A DNA stretch of 47,592 bases from NCBI GenBank assembly GCA_017651315.1, contig JAGCDE010000041.1, positions 1 through 47,592 on the forward strand, given 5' to 3'. Both the position numbers and the translations under genes were made by a program. Below are positions 31,903-40,593 of the stretch, piece by piece. Origin of the DNA: Bacteroidaceae bacterium (lineage in GTDB: Bacteria > Bacteroidota > Bacteroidia > Bacteroidales > Bacteroidaceae). The notes under the pieces are model-generated. The model was not told the DNA's origin. It searched no databases and was given only the letters and a program-made list of their open reading frames with translations. Positions within the stretch are counted from its first letter, which is position 1; each line of letters starts with the position of its first letter.

Positions 31903-33225
31903 TTATCTTCGCATCATCATGTTGGGCAGTTTCGCGCCTGCCACGTTCTTCATCATCTTCCGTGTCTGCTCGAACTGCTTGAGCATCCGGTTCACCTCCT
32001 GCAGAGGAACGCCGCTGCCCTTGGCTATGCGGTTCCTGCGTGACTGGCTCTTGTCTAAGAGTTCGGGGTTGGCGCGTTCCTGCGGGGTCATGGAGTGTAT
32101 CATGGCCTCGATGCCTTTGAATGCGTCATCGCTAATATCTATATCCTTCAGGGCCTTGCCTACACCGGGTATCATGCCCATCAGCTCCTTCATGCTGCCC
32201 ATCTTCTTGATCTGGCCTATCTGCTCAAGGAAGTCGTTGAAGTCGAACTTTCCCTTGCCCATCTTCTTCTGGAGACGCTTGGCCTGCTCCTCGTCGAACT
32301 GCTCCTGCGCGCGTTCCACAAAGGAAACTATGTCGCCCATGCCCAGAATACGGTCGGCCATGCGGTCCGGGTGGAACACGTCGAACGCGTCCATCTTCTC
32401 GCCGGTTCCCACGAACTTGATAGGCTTGTCCACTACGGTACGGATGGAGAGGGCTGCACCGCCGCGGGTATCGCCGTCCAGCTTGGTCAGTATCACGCCG
32501 CTGAAATCCAGCCGTTCGTTGAACTCGCGCGCGGTGTTCACTGCATCCTGACCGGTCATGGAATCAACCACGAACAGAATCTCGTTCGGGTTGACGGCCT
32601 CCTTGATGGCGGTTATCTCCTGCATCATCATCTCGTCTATGGCCAGACGGCCGGCAGTATCGATGATGACCACGTCATATCCTCGTGCCCGTGCCTCCTT
32701 GACAGCATTCTGCGCAATCTCCACCGGCTTGCCGTTGCCTTCCTCGGTATATACAGTCACGCCAATCTGCTCCCCCAGCACCTTGAGCTGGTCGATGGCT
32801 GCCGGACGATACACGTCGCAGGCTGCCAGCAGCGGTTTCCTGGCCCGTTTGCTCTTGAGCAGGTTAGCCAGCTTGGCGCTGAATGTGGTCTTACCGGAAC
32901 CCTGCAGACCAGCCATCAGTATTACGGCGGGGTGTCCCTTTATATCGATATCTACTGCCTGGCCGCCCATCAGTGTGGCCAGCTCGTCATGCACCACCTT
33001 GACCATGAGCTGGCCGGGGCGGACCGATGTGAGCACGTTCATACCTAAGGCCTTCTCCTTGACTGTGTCGGTGAACTGCTTGGCCACTTTGTAGTTGACA
33101 TCGGCATCAAGCAGGGCCTTGCGTACGTCCTTGAGGGTTTCGGCCACGTTCACCTCCGTGATCTTGCCTTCACCTTTCAGTATCTTGAGAGACCTTTCAA
33201 GTCTTTCCGAGAGATTTTCAAACAT
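31903..33225 (-). CDS. ffh: Signal recognition particle GTPase Ffh
   Basis: A 440-residue cytoplasmic GTPase that binds SRP RNA and signal sequences and docks nascent membrane proteins to FtsY. The N domain ([22 protein letters not shown]) leads to the G domain with [15 protein letters not shown] (P loop), [17 protein letters not shown] and [11 protein letters not shown]. The methionine-rich M domain (about 300-440) holds the RNA-binding helix region [11 protein letters not shown]. The protein is complete and normal in length. No SRP RNA gene could be recognised next to it. It is the first gene of a unit with folD and capA. Confidence 0.96.
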   Translation of the reverse strand: MFENLSERLERSLKILKGEGKITEVNVAETLKDVRKALLDADVNYKVAKQFTDTVKEKALGMNVLTSVRPGQLMVKVVHDELATLMGGQAVDIDIKGHPAVILMAGLQGSGKTTFSAKLANLLKSKRARKPLLAACDVYRPAAIDQLKVLGEQIGVTVYTEEGNGKPVEIAQNAVKEARARGYDVVIIDTAGRLAIDEMMMQEITAIKEAVNPNEILFVVDSMTGQDAVNTAREFNERLDFSGVILTKLDGDTRGGAALSIRTVVDKPIKFVGTGEKMDAFDVFHPDRMADRILGMGDIVSFVERAQEQFDEEQAKRLQKKMGKGKFDFNDFLEQIGQIKKMGSMKELMGMIPGVGKALKDIDISDDAFKGIEAMIHSMTPQERANPELLDKSQSRRNRIAKGSGVPLQEVNRMLKQFEQTRKMMKNVAGAKLPNMMMRR

Positions 33226-33308
33226 ACCTTTCTGATTTCAAGGCGCGAAATTAATAAAAAAAACGCAAAGGACGGAGAACTTTCCGGAGTATCGGTATTT
33301 GAAACTAC

Positions 33309-33497
33309 GCAGGACTGTCAGTTTGGGGACACAACGCTCCGAGGCTACTGCGAGCCCCTCCAGACCCTAAACGGCGAACGCCTCCCTTATAATCCCCTGC
33401 GAGGCTTAACGTTGAACGAGGCGCCGTTCTTAACGGGATCTTCCGTGAGCTCTCCGCTTACGCCTCTCCACGATGGTCCCCAAACTGACAGTCCTGC
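33309..33497. mobile_element. 189-bp MITE-like element with 22-bp perfect inverted ends
   Basis: Bases 33309-33330 (core GGACTGTCAGTTTGGGGAC) have an exact inverse at 33476-33497, enclosing 145 bp of non-coding sequence with several short repeats. This fills most of the 322-bp gap between ffh and the GH77 gene; nothing else was seen in that gap. The length and perfect ends fit a non-autonomous transposable element, of a different family from the one at 26626. A structured RNA is an alternative. Confidence 0.6.
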
Positions 33498-33547
33498 TTA
33501 TGCATATGGGAAAGATACTGCGATTCCCCGAAAAGTTCTGCCTGGAA

Positions 33548-35665
33548 TTATCGGCCGGAAAGGTAGAGCATCTGGCGGATTTCCTCGTTGAACTTGCGGG
33601 CGGAGAGCAGTTTCTCGAGCGTGAGGTGCATCCTGTAGCGCCAGTAATTGTCTGGGTCGGCGGGAACGTTGATGCGCTCCGATGCGGGATCTTTGTACCG
33701 CAGCTGTCTGCTCATGGAGAGCCAGTCCTGCAGCGGGAATACCGCCAGCATGGAGGGTGATGCCAGATGGGCCGATATGACGCTGGCGCATGCCGCCGTA
33801 GTAGCCTTGTGGGATGTAATCATGCGGTTAGGCTCCATCTCCTCCTCAATCCATGTGCGCAGCACGCTCATGTCATGCGTGGAGGTCGTGCAGACCGACA
33901 TGTAAGGATAGCCGGAGGGGTCCGACACCTTCACCCCCATGGTCTTGGGCATGCGCTGGACCTCAAGCGAGAGGATGCGCAGACGGTCCATTACCTCAGG
34001 CACACATGCCGGTATCATGCCCAGATCCTCGCCGCACGCGAGCATCTCTGTCGCCTCAATCAGTTCCGGAAGCTTGGACATGGCGGCATCGCTCCAGAAT
34101 CTGTTGTTGCGGCTGAAATAGAAATCGTCATGCAGACGGCGGAATGCTGCCTGCTCCTGTTCCGGCAGTTGCCTGAACAGCGGTGTGCCGGATGCGTTGA
34201 TGCGCGGATGGTATGTCCCGGGGTGGTGGGTGTCCTCAAGGAACAGCACGTTGCTCTCCGGAGTTCCGGCGGGCGCTACCGCATGTATGGCGGGGTTGAA
34301 GGGGAAGCCTTTGTCCCACATCTCCTGTGGAGTGTAGGTGAGTGCAGGGTTGAAACGTCCCATGAGTCCGCCGCTGTATTTGAGAGGAATCTCCCATATA
34401 CGGAAAAATCCCAGCAGGTGGTCAATCCTGTAGGCATCGAAGTAGTCGGCCATCTTGCGGAAACGGGCCACGAACCACGAGTAGCCGTCGCGTGCCATGT
34501 TCTCCCAGTTGTAGGTGGGAAGCCCCCATTTCTGGCCATCGGTCGCGAATGCATCGGGTGGGGCGCCGGCCTGACAATCCGTGTGGAATAGTTCCGGATG
34601 TATCCATACGTCGGAACTGTGACGGTTCACTCCAATGGGTATGTCGCCTTTCAGCAACACCCCCTTTCTGTTGGCATATCTCTTCACATCCGTAAGCTGC
34701 TTGTCCAAATGGTACTGTATGAAACAGTGCTTGCGGATGTCGTTGTAATGCACGTAATCCGGTGTGCAGTATCTGTCGAGCAGGGACTTGTCATATACCG
34801 GCTCTTTCCATTGCCTGAAATCGGCGGTGCCGTAAATGTCCCGCAGGTGACAGTAGAGGGCGTATGGCTCTAACCATGAGCGGTTTGCGTTGAAGAACCT
34901 TTTGTAACCGCTGCTTCGGAAACACTGCTCCCCGAACTCGTCATACAGACGGTCCAGATATTCGCCCTTAGCCTGTAGCACACGCTCATAATCTATCTCG
35001 GGAAGTGAGTCGAGTTCCTTGCGGACTTTCTCCATACGTTTGAGAAAAACCCTGTCACTCAGCTTGCCGACCAGCTCCAGGTTTATATATATCGGGTTGA
35101 GAGCGAATGATGAGTTCGCGCTGTATGGGTAGGAGTCCCTCCAGGTGCGGGTCATGGTGGTGTCGTTTACAGGCAGGGTCTGTATGACGCTCTGCCCCGT
35201 GGCTGCCGCCCAATCCACAAGGAGCTTGAGGTCCGTGAACTGGCCTATCCCGAAACTCTTACCGCTGCGGAGCGAGAACACCGGAATGGCAGTGCCTGCA
35301 CCTTTCCATCGGGGGCGCATATTGTGATGCACGTGGGGAATGGCGACCGTACGCTGCTCCGTAGCCGCACCTCCGCGCTCCTTCCACCGGTCATACAGGA
35401 CCATACGTGACGCACGGGTATCGGGTATGGAGTGCAACGGCCCCTCTTCCCTTCGGGTTATTTTGCCGTCAGTCATGACCATATAGCTGTAGGTCGTGTC
35501 ACTGCATCCGGATTCCTTCGGATCCAGTTCGCAGTCCGTGAACCATGTTCCGGAACCGTCATTGTCCATCCTGACGGTCCGTTGCGTACCGTCGCCCGTA
35601 TTGATGCATAGGAACAGGTTTTCGCCCCAATGTGTCAGGTAGTCTATCTGGAAATGTATCTTCAT
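33548..35665 (-). CDS. 4-alpha-glucanotransferase (GH77) with one N-terminal CBM20
   Basis: A 705-residue cytoplasmic amylomaltase that transfers glucan segments during maltodextrin and glycogen use. Residues about 1-100 are a starch-binding CBM20 (IDYLTHWGENLFLC, WFTDCEL, YSYMVMTDGK). The GH77 barrel follows, with FGIGQFTDLKLLVDWAAATGQ, YPYSANSSFALNPIYI, the nucleophile Asp in YRIDHLLGFFRIWEIP, the acid/base Glu in CGEDLGMIP and the stabilising Asp in TSTHDMSVLRTW. Many Bacteroidota relatives are DPE2-like, near 890 residues, with two CBM20 modules; this one has a single module. It is divergent from the nucleobase uptake operon. Confidence 0.9.
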   Translation of the reverse strand: MKIHFQIDYLTHWGENLFLCINTGDGTQRTVRMDNDGSGTWFTDCELDPKESGCSDTTYSYMVMTDGKITRREEGPLHSIPDTRASRMVLYDRWKERGGAATEQRTVAIPHVHHNMRPRWKGAGTAIPVFSLRSGKSFGIGQFTDLKLLVDWAAATGQSVIQTLPVNDTTMTRTWRDSYPYSANSSFALNPIYINLELVGKLSDRVFLKRMEKVRKELDSLPEIDYERVLQAKGEYLDRLYDEFGEQCFRSSGYKRFFNANRSWLEPYALYCHLRDIYGTADFRQWKEPVYDKSLLDRYCTPDYVHYNDIRKHCFIQYHLDKQLTDVKRYANRKGVLLKGDIPIGVNRHSSDVWIHPELFHTDCQAGAPPDAFATDGQKWGLPTYNWENMARDGYSWFVARFRKMADYFDAYRIDHLLGFFRIWEIPLKYSGGLMGRFNPALTYTPQEMWDKGFPFNPAIHAVAPAGTPESNVLFLEDTHHPGTYHPRINASGTPLFRQLPEQEQAAFRRLHDDFYFSRNNRFWSDAAMSKLPELIEATEMLACGEDLGMIPACVPEVMDRLRILSLEVQRMPKTMGVKVSDPSGYPYMSVCTTSTHDMSVLRTWIEEEMEPNRMITSHKATTAACASVISAHLASPSMLAVFPLQDWLSMSRQLRYKDPASERINVPADPDNYWRYRMHLTLEKLLSARKFNEEIRQMLYLSGR

Positions 35666-35832
35666 GCTTTGCGGATTGTGTAGTGTGTATGGAACGCAAA
35701 TTTACGCTTTTTTTCGTCTTGACGAATGGCCTGCCCCAAAATGGAGGCGTTCCGGCGGGAGTTTCCGGCAGCTCCCGAAAAGTTATCAACAATCGCCAAA
35801 ATTCCCTCTTTTTTTCTTTTAGGTTGTTTTCT

Positions 35833-35848
35833 GCAAAATTAATTTTGC
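35833..35848. promoter_or_regulatory. Palindromic overlapping -7 boxes for the GH77 gene and uptake operon
   Basis: GCAAAATTAATTTTGC is a perfect 16-bp palindrome, so TAATTTTG is read as a -7 box on both strands (35840-35847 plus; 35841-35834 minus). The plus box is 53 bp before the permease ATG. The minus box is about 170 bp before the GH77 start. It could also bind a dimeric regulator. Confidence 0.5.
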
Positions 35849-35900
35849 GTAACACGTTGAAACATATTTAAACAAATAATAACCAAAACCATTAAGAATC

Positions 35901-37250
35901 ATGGATTTAAAACAGGAAGGCATCTATGATGCCAGTACCCTTGGAAAAGGAAAGATGCTGGTGCTCGGTTTCCAGCACATGTTCGCTATGTTCGGCGCCA
36001 CTGTATTGGTGCCTATCCTTACAGGTCTGTCAGTATCGGCCACCCTGCTGTTCGCCGGTATAGGTACTCTTATCTTCCACATGTTTACCAAATTCAAGGT
36101 TCCGGCTTTCTTAGGTTCATCATTCGCTTTCCTGGGCGGATATTCTGCCGTAAAGGGATTCGGTGCGGAACTCGGCATGTCCGAGCCTGTGGCGTTGACT
36201 TATGCCTGTATAGGTGTATTCTGTGCAGGACTGCTATATTTCGTGCTGGCCGCGCTGTTCAAGTTCTACGGGGTTCAGCGCACCATGCGTTTCTTCCCGC
36301 CTGTCGTTACAGGCCCCATCATCATTTCAATCGGTCTGATCCTTTCGTCAAGTGCCATCAACAACTGTCAGGCCAACTGGTGGATTGCCCTTCTTGCCAT
36401 ATTCATAATCGTGATATGCAATATGTTCGGTAAGGGTATGATCAAGATAATTCCTATCATATTGGGTGTTATAGGTTCTTATTTGGTTGCAGCCTGTTTC
36501 GGACAGGTGGATTTCACTCCTCTCAGAGAGGCTGCATGGTTCGGTGTCCCGTTCCAGATGGAGAATACAGCGTTCGCGGTCTTCAGGAATCCCGACTGGT
36601 CATTCATGGGTACAGCCGTTTTTGCCATTGTTCCCATAGCGTTCGCCACCATGATCGAGCATATAGGCGATGTATGCGCAATATCCTCCACCTGTGAACG
36701 TAACTTCATTGCCGATCCCGGTCTTCACCGTACACTGATGGGTGACGGCTGCGCCACCGCATTGGCTGCCCTGTTCGGAGCTCCAGCCAACACAACTTAC
36801 GGTGAGAACACAGGCGTGCTTAACCTGACAAAGGTTTTTGACCCCAAGGTGGTGCGCATAGCCGCATGCCTGGCCATCCTGTTCTCCTTCTGCCCCAAGT
36901 TCGCGGCTCTCATCTATGCCATGCCTACAGCTACAGTTGGTGGCGTGTCCCTGGTGCTTTACGGAATGATTTCCGCTGTGGGTGTCCGTAACCTGGTTGA
37001 GAACAAGGTTGATTTCACTAACAACCGTAATGTGCTTGTGGCAGCCCTTATCCTGGTGCTTGCCATCGGCATCAACTTCGGTCCCGGTAGCATCAAATTC
37101 GGTGCTGAGGGTAAGATTGCACTCTCAGGACTGGCTGTAGCGGCTCTTGTGGGTATCATCCTGAATGCCGTCCTTCCCGGCAAGGATTTCAGGATCTCCT
37201 ACGATGAGTACGCAAGCGGCAAGCGTCCCGGTTCTGACTCAAACAAATAA
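35901..37250 (+). CDS. Uracil/xanthine permease (NCS2 family, UraA-type)
   Basis: A 449-residue inner-membrane nucleobase:cation symporter with about 12-14 helices. Family signs include GFQHMFAMFGATVLVPILTGL near the front, FKVPAFLGSSFAF, FFPPVVTGPIIISIGLIL and the substrate-site helices with FATMIEHIGDVCAIS and GAPANTTYGENTGVL. The Glu and the second Glu/Asn motif match UraA rather than the xanthine branch, but the exact base is not certain. It leads a three-gene unit: 38 bp to the Tsx-like outer-membrane protein and then 37 bp to an AzgA-type permease. Together they give a path for nucleobases across both membranes. Confidence 0.92.
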   Translation: MDLKQEGIYDASTLGKGKMLVLGFQHMFAMFGATVLVPILTGLSVSATLLFAGIGTLIFHMFTKFKVPAFLGSSFAFLGGYSAVKGFGAELGMSEPVALTYACIGVFCAGLLYFVLAALFKFYGVQRTMRFFPPVVTGPIIISIGLILSSSAINNCQANWWIALLAIFIIVICNMFGKGMIKIIPIILGVIGSYLVAACFGQVDFTPLREAAWFGVPFQMENTAFAVFRNPDWSFMGTAVFAIVPIAFATMIEHIGDVCAISSTCERNFIADPGLHRTLMGDGCATALAALFGAPANTTYGENTGVLNLTKVFDPKVVRIAACLAILFSFCPKFAALIYAMPTATVGGVSLVLYGMISAVGVRNLVENKVDFTNNRNVLVAALILVLAIGINFGPGSIKFGAEGKIALSGLAVAALVGIILNAVLPGKDFRISYDEYASGKRPGSDSNK

Positions 37251-37288
37251 CCATAAATATCATATTGTTAAACTAAAAACAAGACAAA

Positions 37289-38050
37289 ATGAAAAAATTC
37301 GTAGCTTTCGCAGGTTTCTGCCTGCTCGCAGCCGGTGCTTTCGCACAGACCAATCTCCAGGTGTTCTATGATTTCGGTGAGGACCGCAAGTTCGTGACCA
37401 GCACCCTTGAGATGTTCAAGGCCGATGACTGGGGTAACACCTTCTTCTTTGTGGATTATGACCACAACTGGAAGAACGGCAAGGATAAGCTTATTGCCCC
37501 CAACAGCACTTACATGGAGATTGCCCGCTGCTGGAATTTCTGGGGTGACACTCCGCTCGCTCCCCTGAGTTTCCAGATTGAGTACAACGGTGGTGTCGGA
37601 TCATACTACTATGATATTCCGGGAACCCGTGTACATGAGCCATACTACATTGAGAAGGCCTGGCTGTTCGGTGTTGACTATTTCCTCCACAGTGCGGATT
37701 TCAGCAACACCCTTAACCTTAAGCTTCTCTACAAGCATTGGGCAGAGAATGACGGTACTCCCCTGCAGTTTACCGCAGTCTGGGGTATGCAGGATATTTT
37801 CGGCGTGTCCGGCCTGCGTTTCTCCGGTTTTGTAGATTTCTGGGGTCAGAAACAGAGTTTCGAAAAAGTAAATCATACCTATACGGAAACCGAATGGGTG
37901 TTCCTTTCAGAGCCGCAGCTCTGGTATAACATCGGTTCTCTCTTCAACTGCCCGAACTTCAACATCGGCGGTGAGGTGGAGATTTCCAACAATTTCACTC
38001 AGGAGGGCTTTATGTGCAATCCCTGTCTCGGTGTAAAATGGGACTTCTGA
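37289..38050 (+). CDS. DUF5020 Tsx-like outer-membrane nucleoside channel
   Basis: A 253-residue protein with a clear signal peptide (cleavage after GAFA, residue 19) and a body of alternating aromatic beta-strands: LQVFYDFGEDRKFVTSTLEMFKADDWGNTFFFVDYDH, LSFQIEYNGG and the ending CLGVKWDF. The C-terminal Phe is the outer-membrane barrel signal. DUF5020 is related to the nucleoside-specific channel Tsx. Its place between two nucleobase permease genes supports a role in passing nucleosides or bases through the outer membrane. Confidence 0.85.
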   Translation: MKKFVAFAGFCLLAAGAFAQTNLQVFYDFGEDRKFVTSTLEMFKADDWGNTFFFVDYDHNWKNGKDKLIAPNSTYMEIARCWNFWGDTPLAPLSFQIEYNGGVGSYYYDIPGTRVHEPYYIEKAWLFGVDYFLHSADFSNTLNLKLLYKHWAENDGTPLQFTAVWGMQDIFGVSGLRFSGFVDFWGQKQSFEKVNHTYTETEWVFLSEPQLWYNIGSLFNCPNFNIGGEVEISNNFTQEGFMCNPCLGVKWDF

Positions 38051-38087
38051 TTTGATTCAACGGTTGTAACTAAATTAACGGAGAATT

Positions 38088-39386
38088 ATGTCATTCCTGA
38101 AAGTTTTAGGGTTTGATCCCGAGAAGCACAGTGTAAAGACAGAGATTGTGGCTGGTATAACCACATTCCTGACAATGGCCTACATACTGGCAGTGAACCC
38201 GAACATCTTCGGTGCGCTGGCAGACCAGGGCATGGAGAACGGCGCTGTGTTCACAGCCACGGCCATCGCCGCCATCGTAGGTACTCTGGTTATGGCATTC
38301 CTGGCCAAGAAACCGTTCGGTCTGGCTCCCGGTCTGGGCCTTAACGCCTTCTTCGTGTTCACCGTATGTCTGGGCATGGGCAAGCCTTGGCAGTTCGCTC
38401 TTACTGCCATACTGATTGAAGGTATCATCTTCATCATCCTGACCTTGACCAACATCCGTGAGGCTATCGTCAACGCCATTCCTGACGCTCTGAAGAACGC
38501 TATCGGTGCAGGTATCGGTCTGTTCATAGCGTTCATCGGTCTGCAGAACGCAGGTATCATCGTTGACAATGAGGCCACTCTGGTGGGCCTCAATCTGGCC
38601 ACTCCGTCAGCATGGCTCTGTATGATAGGCCTGGTTATCACAGGCGTGCTCTTCATATTAAAGGTCAGGGGCGCCATGCTTATCGGCATCATCGTGACCG
38701 CAATCATCGGTATCCCGATGGGCCTGACTCAGTTCAACGGCATAGTAAGCCTTCCTCCTTCGGTAGCTCCCATCAGGTTCCAGTTCACATTTGACCAGGT
38801 GTTCTCTCTGGATATGCTGGTAGTGGTGTTCACATTCCTCTTCATTGATATGTTCGATACCATAGGTACCGTTGTGGGCGTATCCAAGAAGGCCGGAATG
38901 ATGACTCCTGACGGCAAGATTCCCGGTGTGAAGAACATCTTCATGGCCGATGCTATCGCAACAGTGGTAGGTGCCTGTGCAGGTACCAGCACTACCACCA
39001 CATACGTGGAGAGTGCATCCGGCGTGGCTGAGGGTGGCCGTACAGGTCTGACCGCATTCGTGATTGCCTGCGGATTCATCATCTCACTGCTGTTCGCTCC
39101 GGTCTTCCTTGCCATCCCCGGCGCAGCCACAGCACCTGCACTGATTATCGTGGGCCTGTTCATGCTGTCGCCCATCAAGGACATTGACTTTGACAACTTC
39201 TCTGATTCAATACCCGCTTACATCACCCTCATCATGATGCCTCTCACTTACAGCATCTCTGACGGTATAATGCTGGGTCTTATCTCTTACGTTGTCCTCA
39301 ATGCCATCAGCGGCAAGTTCAGCAAGATCACCATCACGATGTGGATCCTCGCAATCCTGTTCGTGCTCCGTTACATCTTCCTGTAA
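38088..39386 (+). CDS. Adenine/guanine/hypoxanthine permease (NCS2, AzgA subfamily)
   Basis: A 432-residue inner-membrane permease. AzgA marks: EIVAGITTFLTMAYILAVNPNIF at the front, KPFGLAPGLGLNAFFVFTV, AIPDALKNAIGAGIGLFIAFIGLQNAGII and the substrate region FLFIDMFDTIGTVVGVSKKAGMM with GTSTTTTYVESASGVAEGGRTGLTA. It imports purine bases by proton symport in known members. It is the last gene of the unit and is followed by a strong terminator (39407-39447). Confidence 0.93.
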   Translation: MSFLKVLGFDPEKHSVKTEIVAGITTFLTMAYILAVNPNIFGALADQGMENGAVFTATAIAAIVGTLVMAFLAKKPFGLAPGLGLNAFFVFTVCLGMGKPWQFALTAILIEGIIFIILTLTNIREAIVNAIPDALKNAIGAGIGLFIAFIGLQNAGIIVDNEATLVGLNLATPSAWLCMIGLVITGVLFILKVRGAMLIGIIVTAIIGIPMGLTQFNGIVSLPPSVAPIRFQFTFDQVFSLDMLVVVFTFLFIDMFDTIGTVVGVSKKAGMMTPDGKIPGVKNIFMADAIATVVGACAGTSTTTTYVESASGVAEGGRTGLTAFVIACGFIISLLFAPVFLAIPGAATAPALIIVGLFMLSPIKDIDFDNFSDSIPAYITLIMMPLTYSISDGIMLGLISYVVLNAISGKFSKITITMWILAILFVLRYIFL

Positions 39387-39406
39387 CCGATCCTGAAGGC
39401 GATATG

Positions 39407-39447
39407 AAAAATCCGGCCGTCCCAACATCGGGAAAGGCCGGATTTTT
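39407..39447. terminator. Intrinsic terminator of the nucleobase uptake operon
   Basis: AAAAATCCGGCC (39407-39418) pairs with GGCCGGATTTTT (39436-39447), with a smaller inner stem TCCC/GGGA. The A and T runs on both sides make it usable for the convergent DUF4831 gene too. Confidence 0.9.
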
Positions 39448-39478
39448 CGTTCCTGTCTGATTCGTTCCGTGACTGATA

Positions 39479-40591
39479 TCAGTTTCCGTTTATGCTTTTT
39501 ACCGCACCGGTGGTGGTGTTGAACGTGATCCTGGTGTCGGATTGCCGCCCCATGATTTTACTGGAGACAACCTCCACGCTCCCGAACTGTGCCAGAGGAA
39601 CCTCACCGGTGAGGAACACCTCCCTGTTGTTATAGACCTTCACCGCAGCCCTGCCGGGAATGCGGCAGTAGAGGAACTGGTTCGAGTCCTTCTTTCCAAT
39701 CATGGAGCTCTTCCTGTCCGATTTCCGTTTCTGCACATTGTCAGTCCCGGGAAACAGGTTGTTGCTGCTTATGTCAATCCAGACAGGCTCCCCAGCCAGG
39801 TTATCCATCGGCAGTACACCGAGCTTAGAGGAGAACCTGAATGCAATCAGCTTGGATACAGGCTCCTCCGGGCTTATCTCTATGGTGAATGACTCCTCAC
39901 GGACCTGGGTCTGCCCGTTGAACAGGGTGAGCAGAGCCTCCTCCTGCAAGTCAAGCTCCTCTATGAAAAACTTGACGGACTCGCCGTCGGTCGGCAGGTT
40001 GTCGGCCTGGCCGCGGATTATGGTGTTGCGGCTCTCGCGGATACTGTATATCTCCTTGGCGGTAAGCTCGGCCATCTTGGCCACGGATCCCGACATGATA
40101 ATCTCCTCCGTCATGTAGGCCTGAGCGCTCTTCTTGGGTGCAGGCTCCGTTGCAGGAATGACTGTCACGGACATGGGAGTCTCTTTCACGGTCTGTGTGT
40201 TCACGCATGACAATATGCAGTCGTCAGTCAGCTCTATGTATGGCCTCGGGCGGTTGCCTTTGAAAGTCAGCGTATAGAGCTGTCCCTTGTCCGGCGTACC
40301 CTTTGTCGAGAGGGTTATCCCGGTTATCTCCCAGGTCTCCTCGGCCTTGTCCCTGACATCGTTCAGGCGAAGGTATCTCTCGGCATAGCGGGAGAACTCA
40401 CCGGGGGTGAAGAGTGTCTGGCGGGTGTGGACTGTCAGTACGATGTCGGTCCTCGGCAGCCAGTATGAGACTGCGTCCTCAGTCTGTCCCGGGGAGTAGG
40501 GTTCAGAGTCTCCCTGCGCCCGTACGCTGACGGATGAAAGCCCTAACCCCAAAACAAGGGTCGCGGCTGTGATTCTGATTAGTCTGTTCAT
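39479..40591 (-). CDS. DUF4831 family exported protein
   Basis: A 370-residue protein with a signal peptide (cleaved after VRAQ, about residue 26). The body matches DUF4831: VSYWLPRTDIVLTVHTRQTLFTPGEFSRYAERYLRLNDV, then TWEITGITLSTKGTPDKGQLYTLTF, and the middle KMAELTAKEIYSIRESRNTIIRGQADNLPTDGESVKFFIEEL. The family is widespread in Bacteroidales and has no known function. It starts 2 bp after the nnrD stop codon, so the two are surely cotranscribed, which hints at a housekeeping rather than accessory role. Confidence 0.88.
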   Translation of the reverse strand: MNRLIRITAATLVLGLGLSSVSVRAQGDSEPYSPGQTEDAVSYWLPRTDIVLTVHTRQTLFTPGEFSRYAERYLRLNDVRDKAEETWEITGITLSTKGTPDKGQLYTLTFKGNRPRPYIELTDDCILSCVNTQTVKETPMSVTVIPATEPAPKKSAQAYMTEEIIMSGSVAKMAELTAKEIYSIRESRNTIIRGQADNLPTDGESVKFFIEELDLQEEALLTLFNGQTQVREESFTIEISPEEPVSKLIAFRFSSKLGVLPMDNLAGEPVWIDISSNNLFPGTDNVQKRKSDRKSSMIGKKDSNQFLYCRIPGRAAVKVYNNREVFLTGEVPLAQFGSVEVVSSKIMGRQSDTRITFNTTTGAVKSINGN

Positions 40592-40593
40592 AG

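Noticed and set aside
32095-33048. 317-codon open frame opposite ffh
   Set aside because: Antisense shadow; His/Leu-rich product without any domain, while ffh on the other strand is complete.
33226-33547. SRP (4.5S/6S) RNA gene next to ffh
   Set aside because: No conserved SRP RNA apical loop (GGAA tetraloop region) could be found; the gap is explained by an inverted-repeat element.
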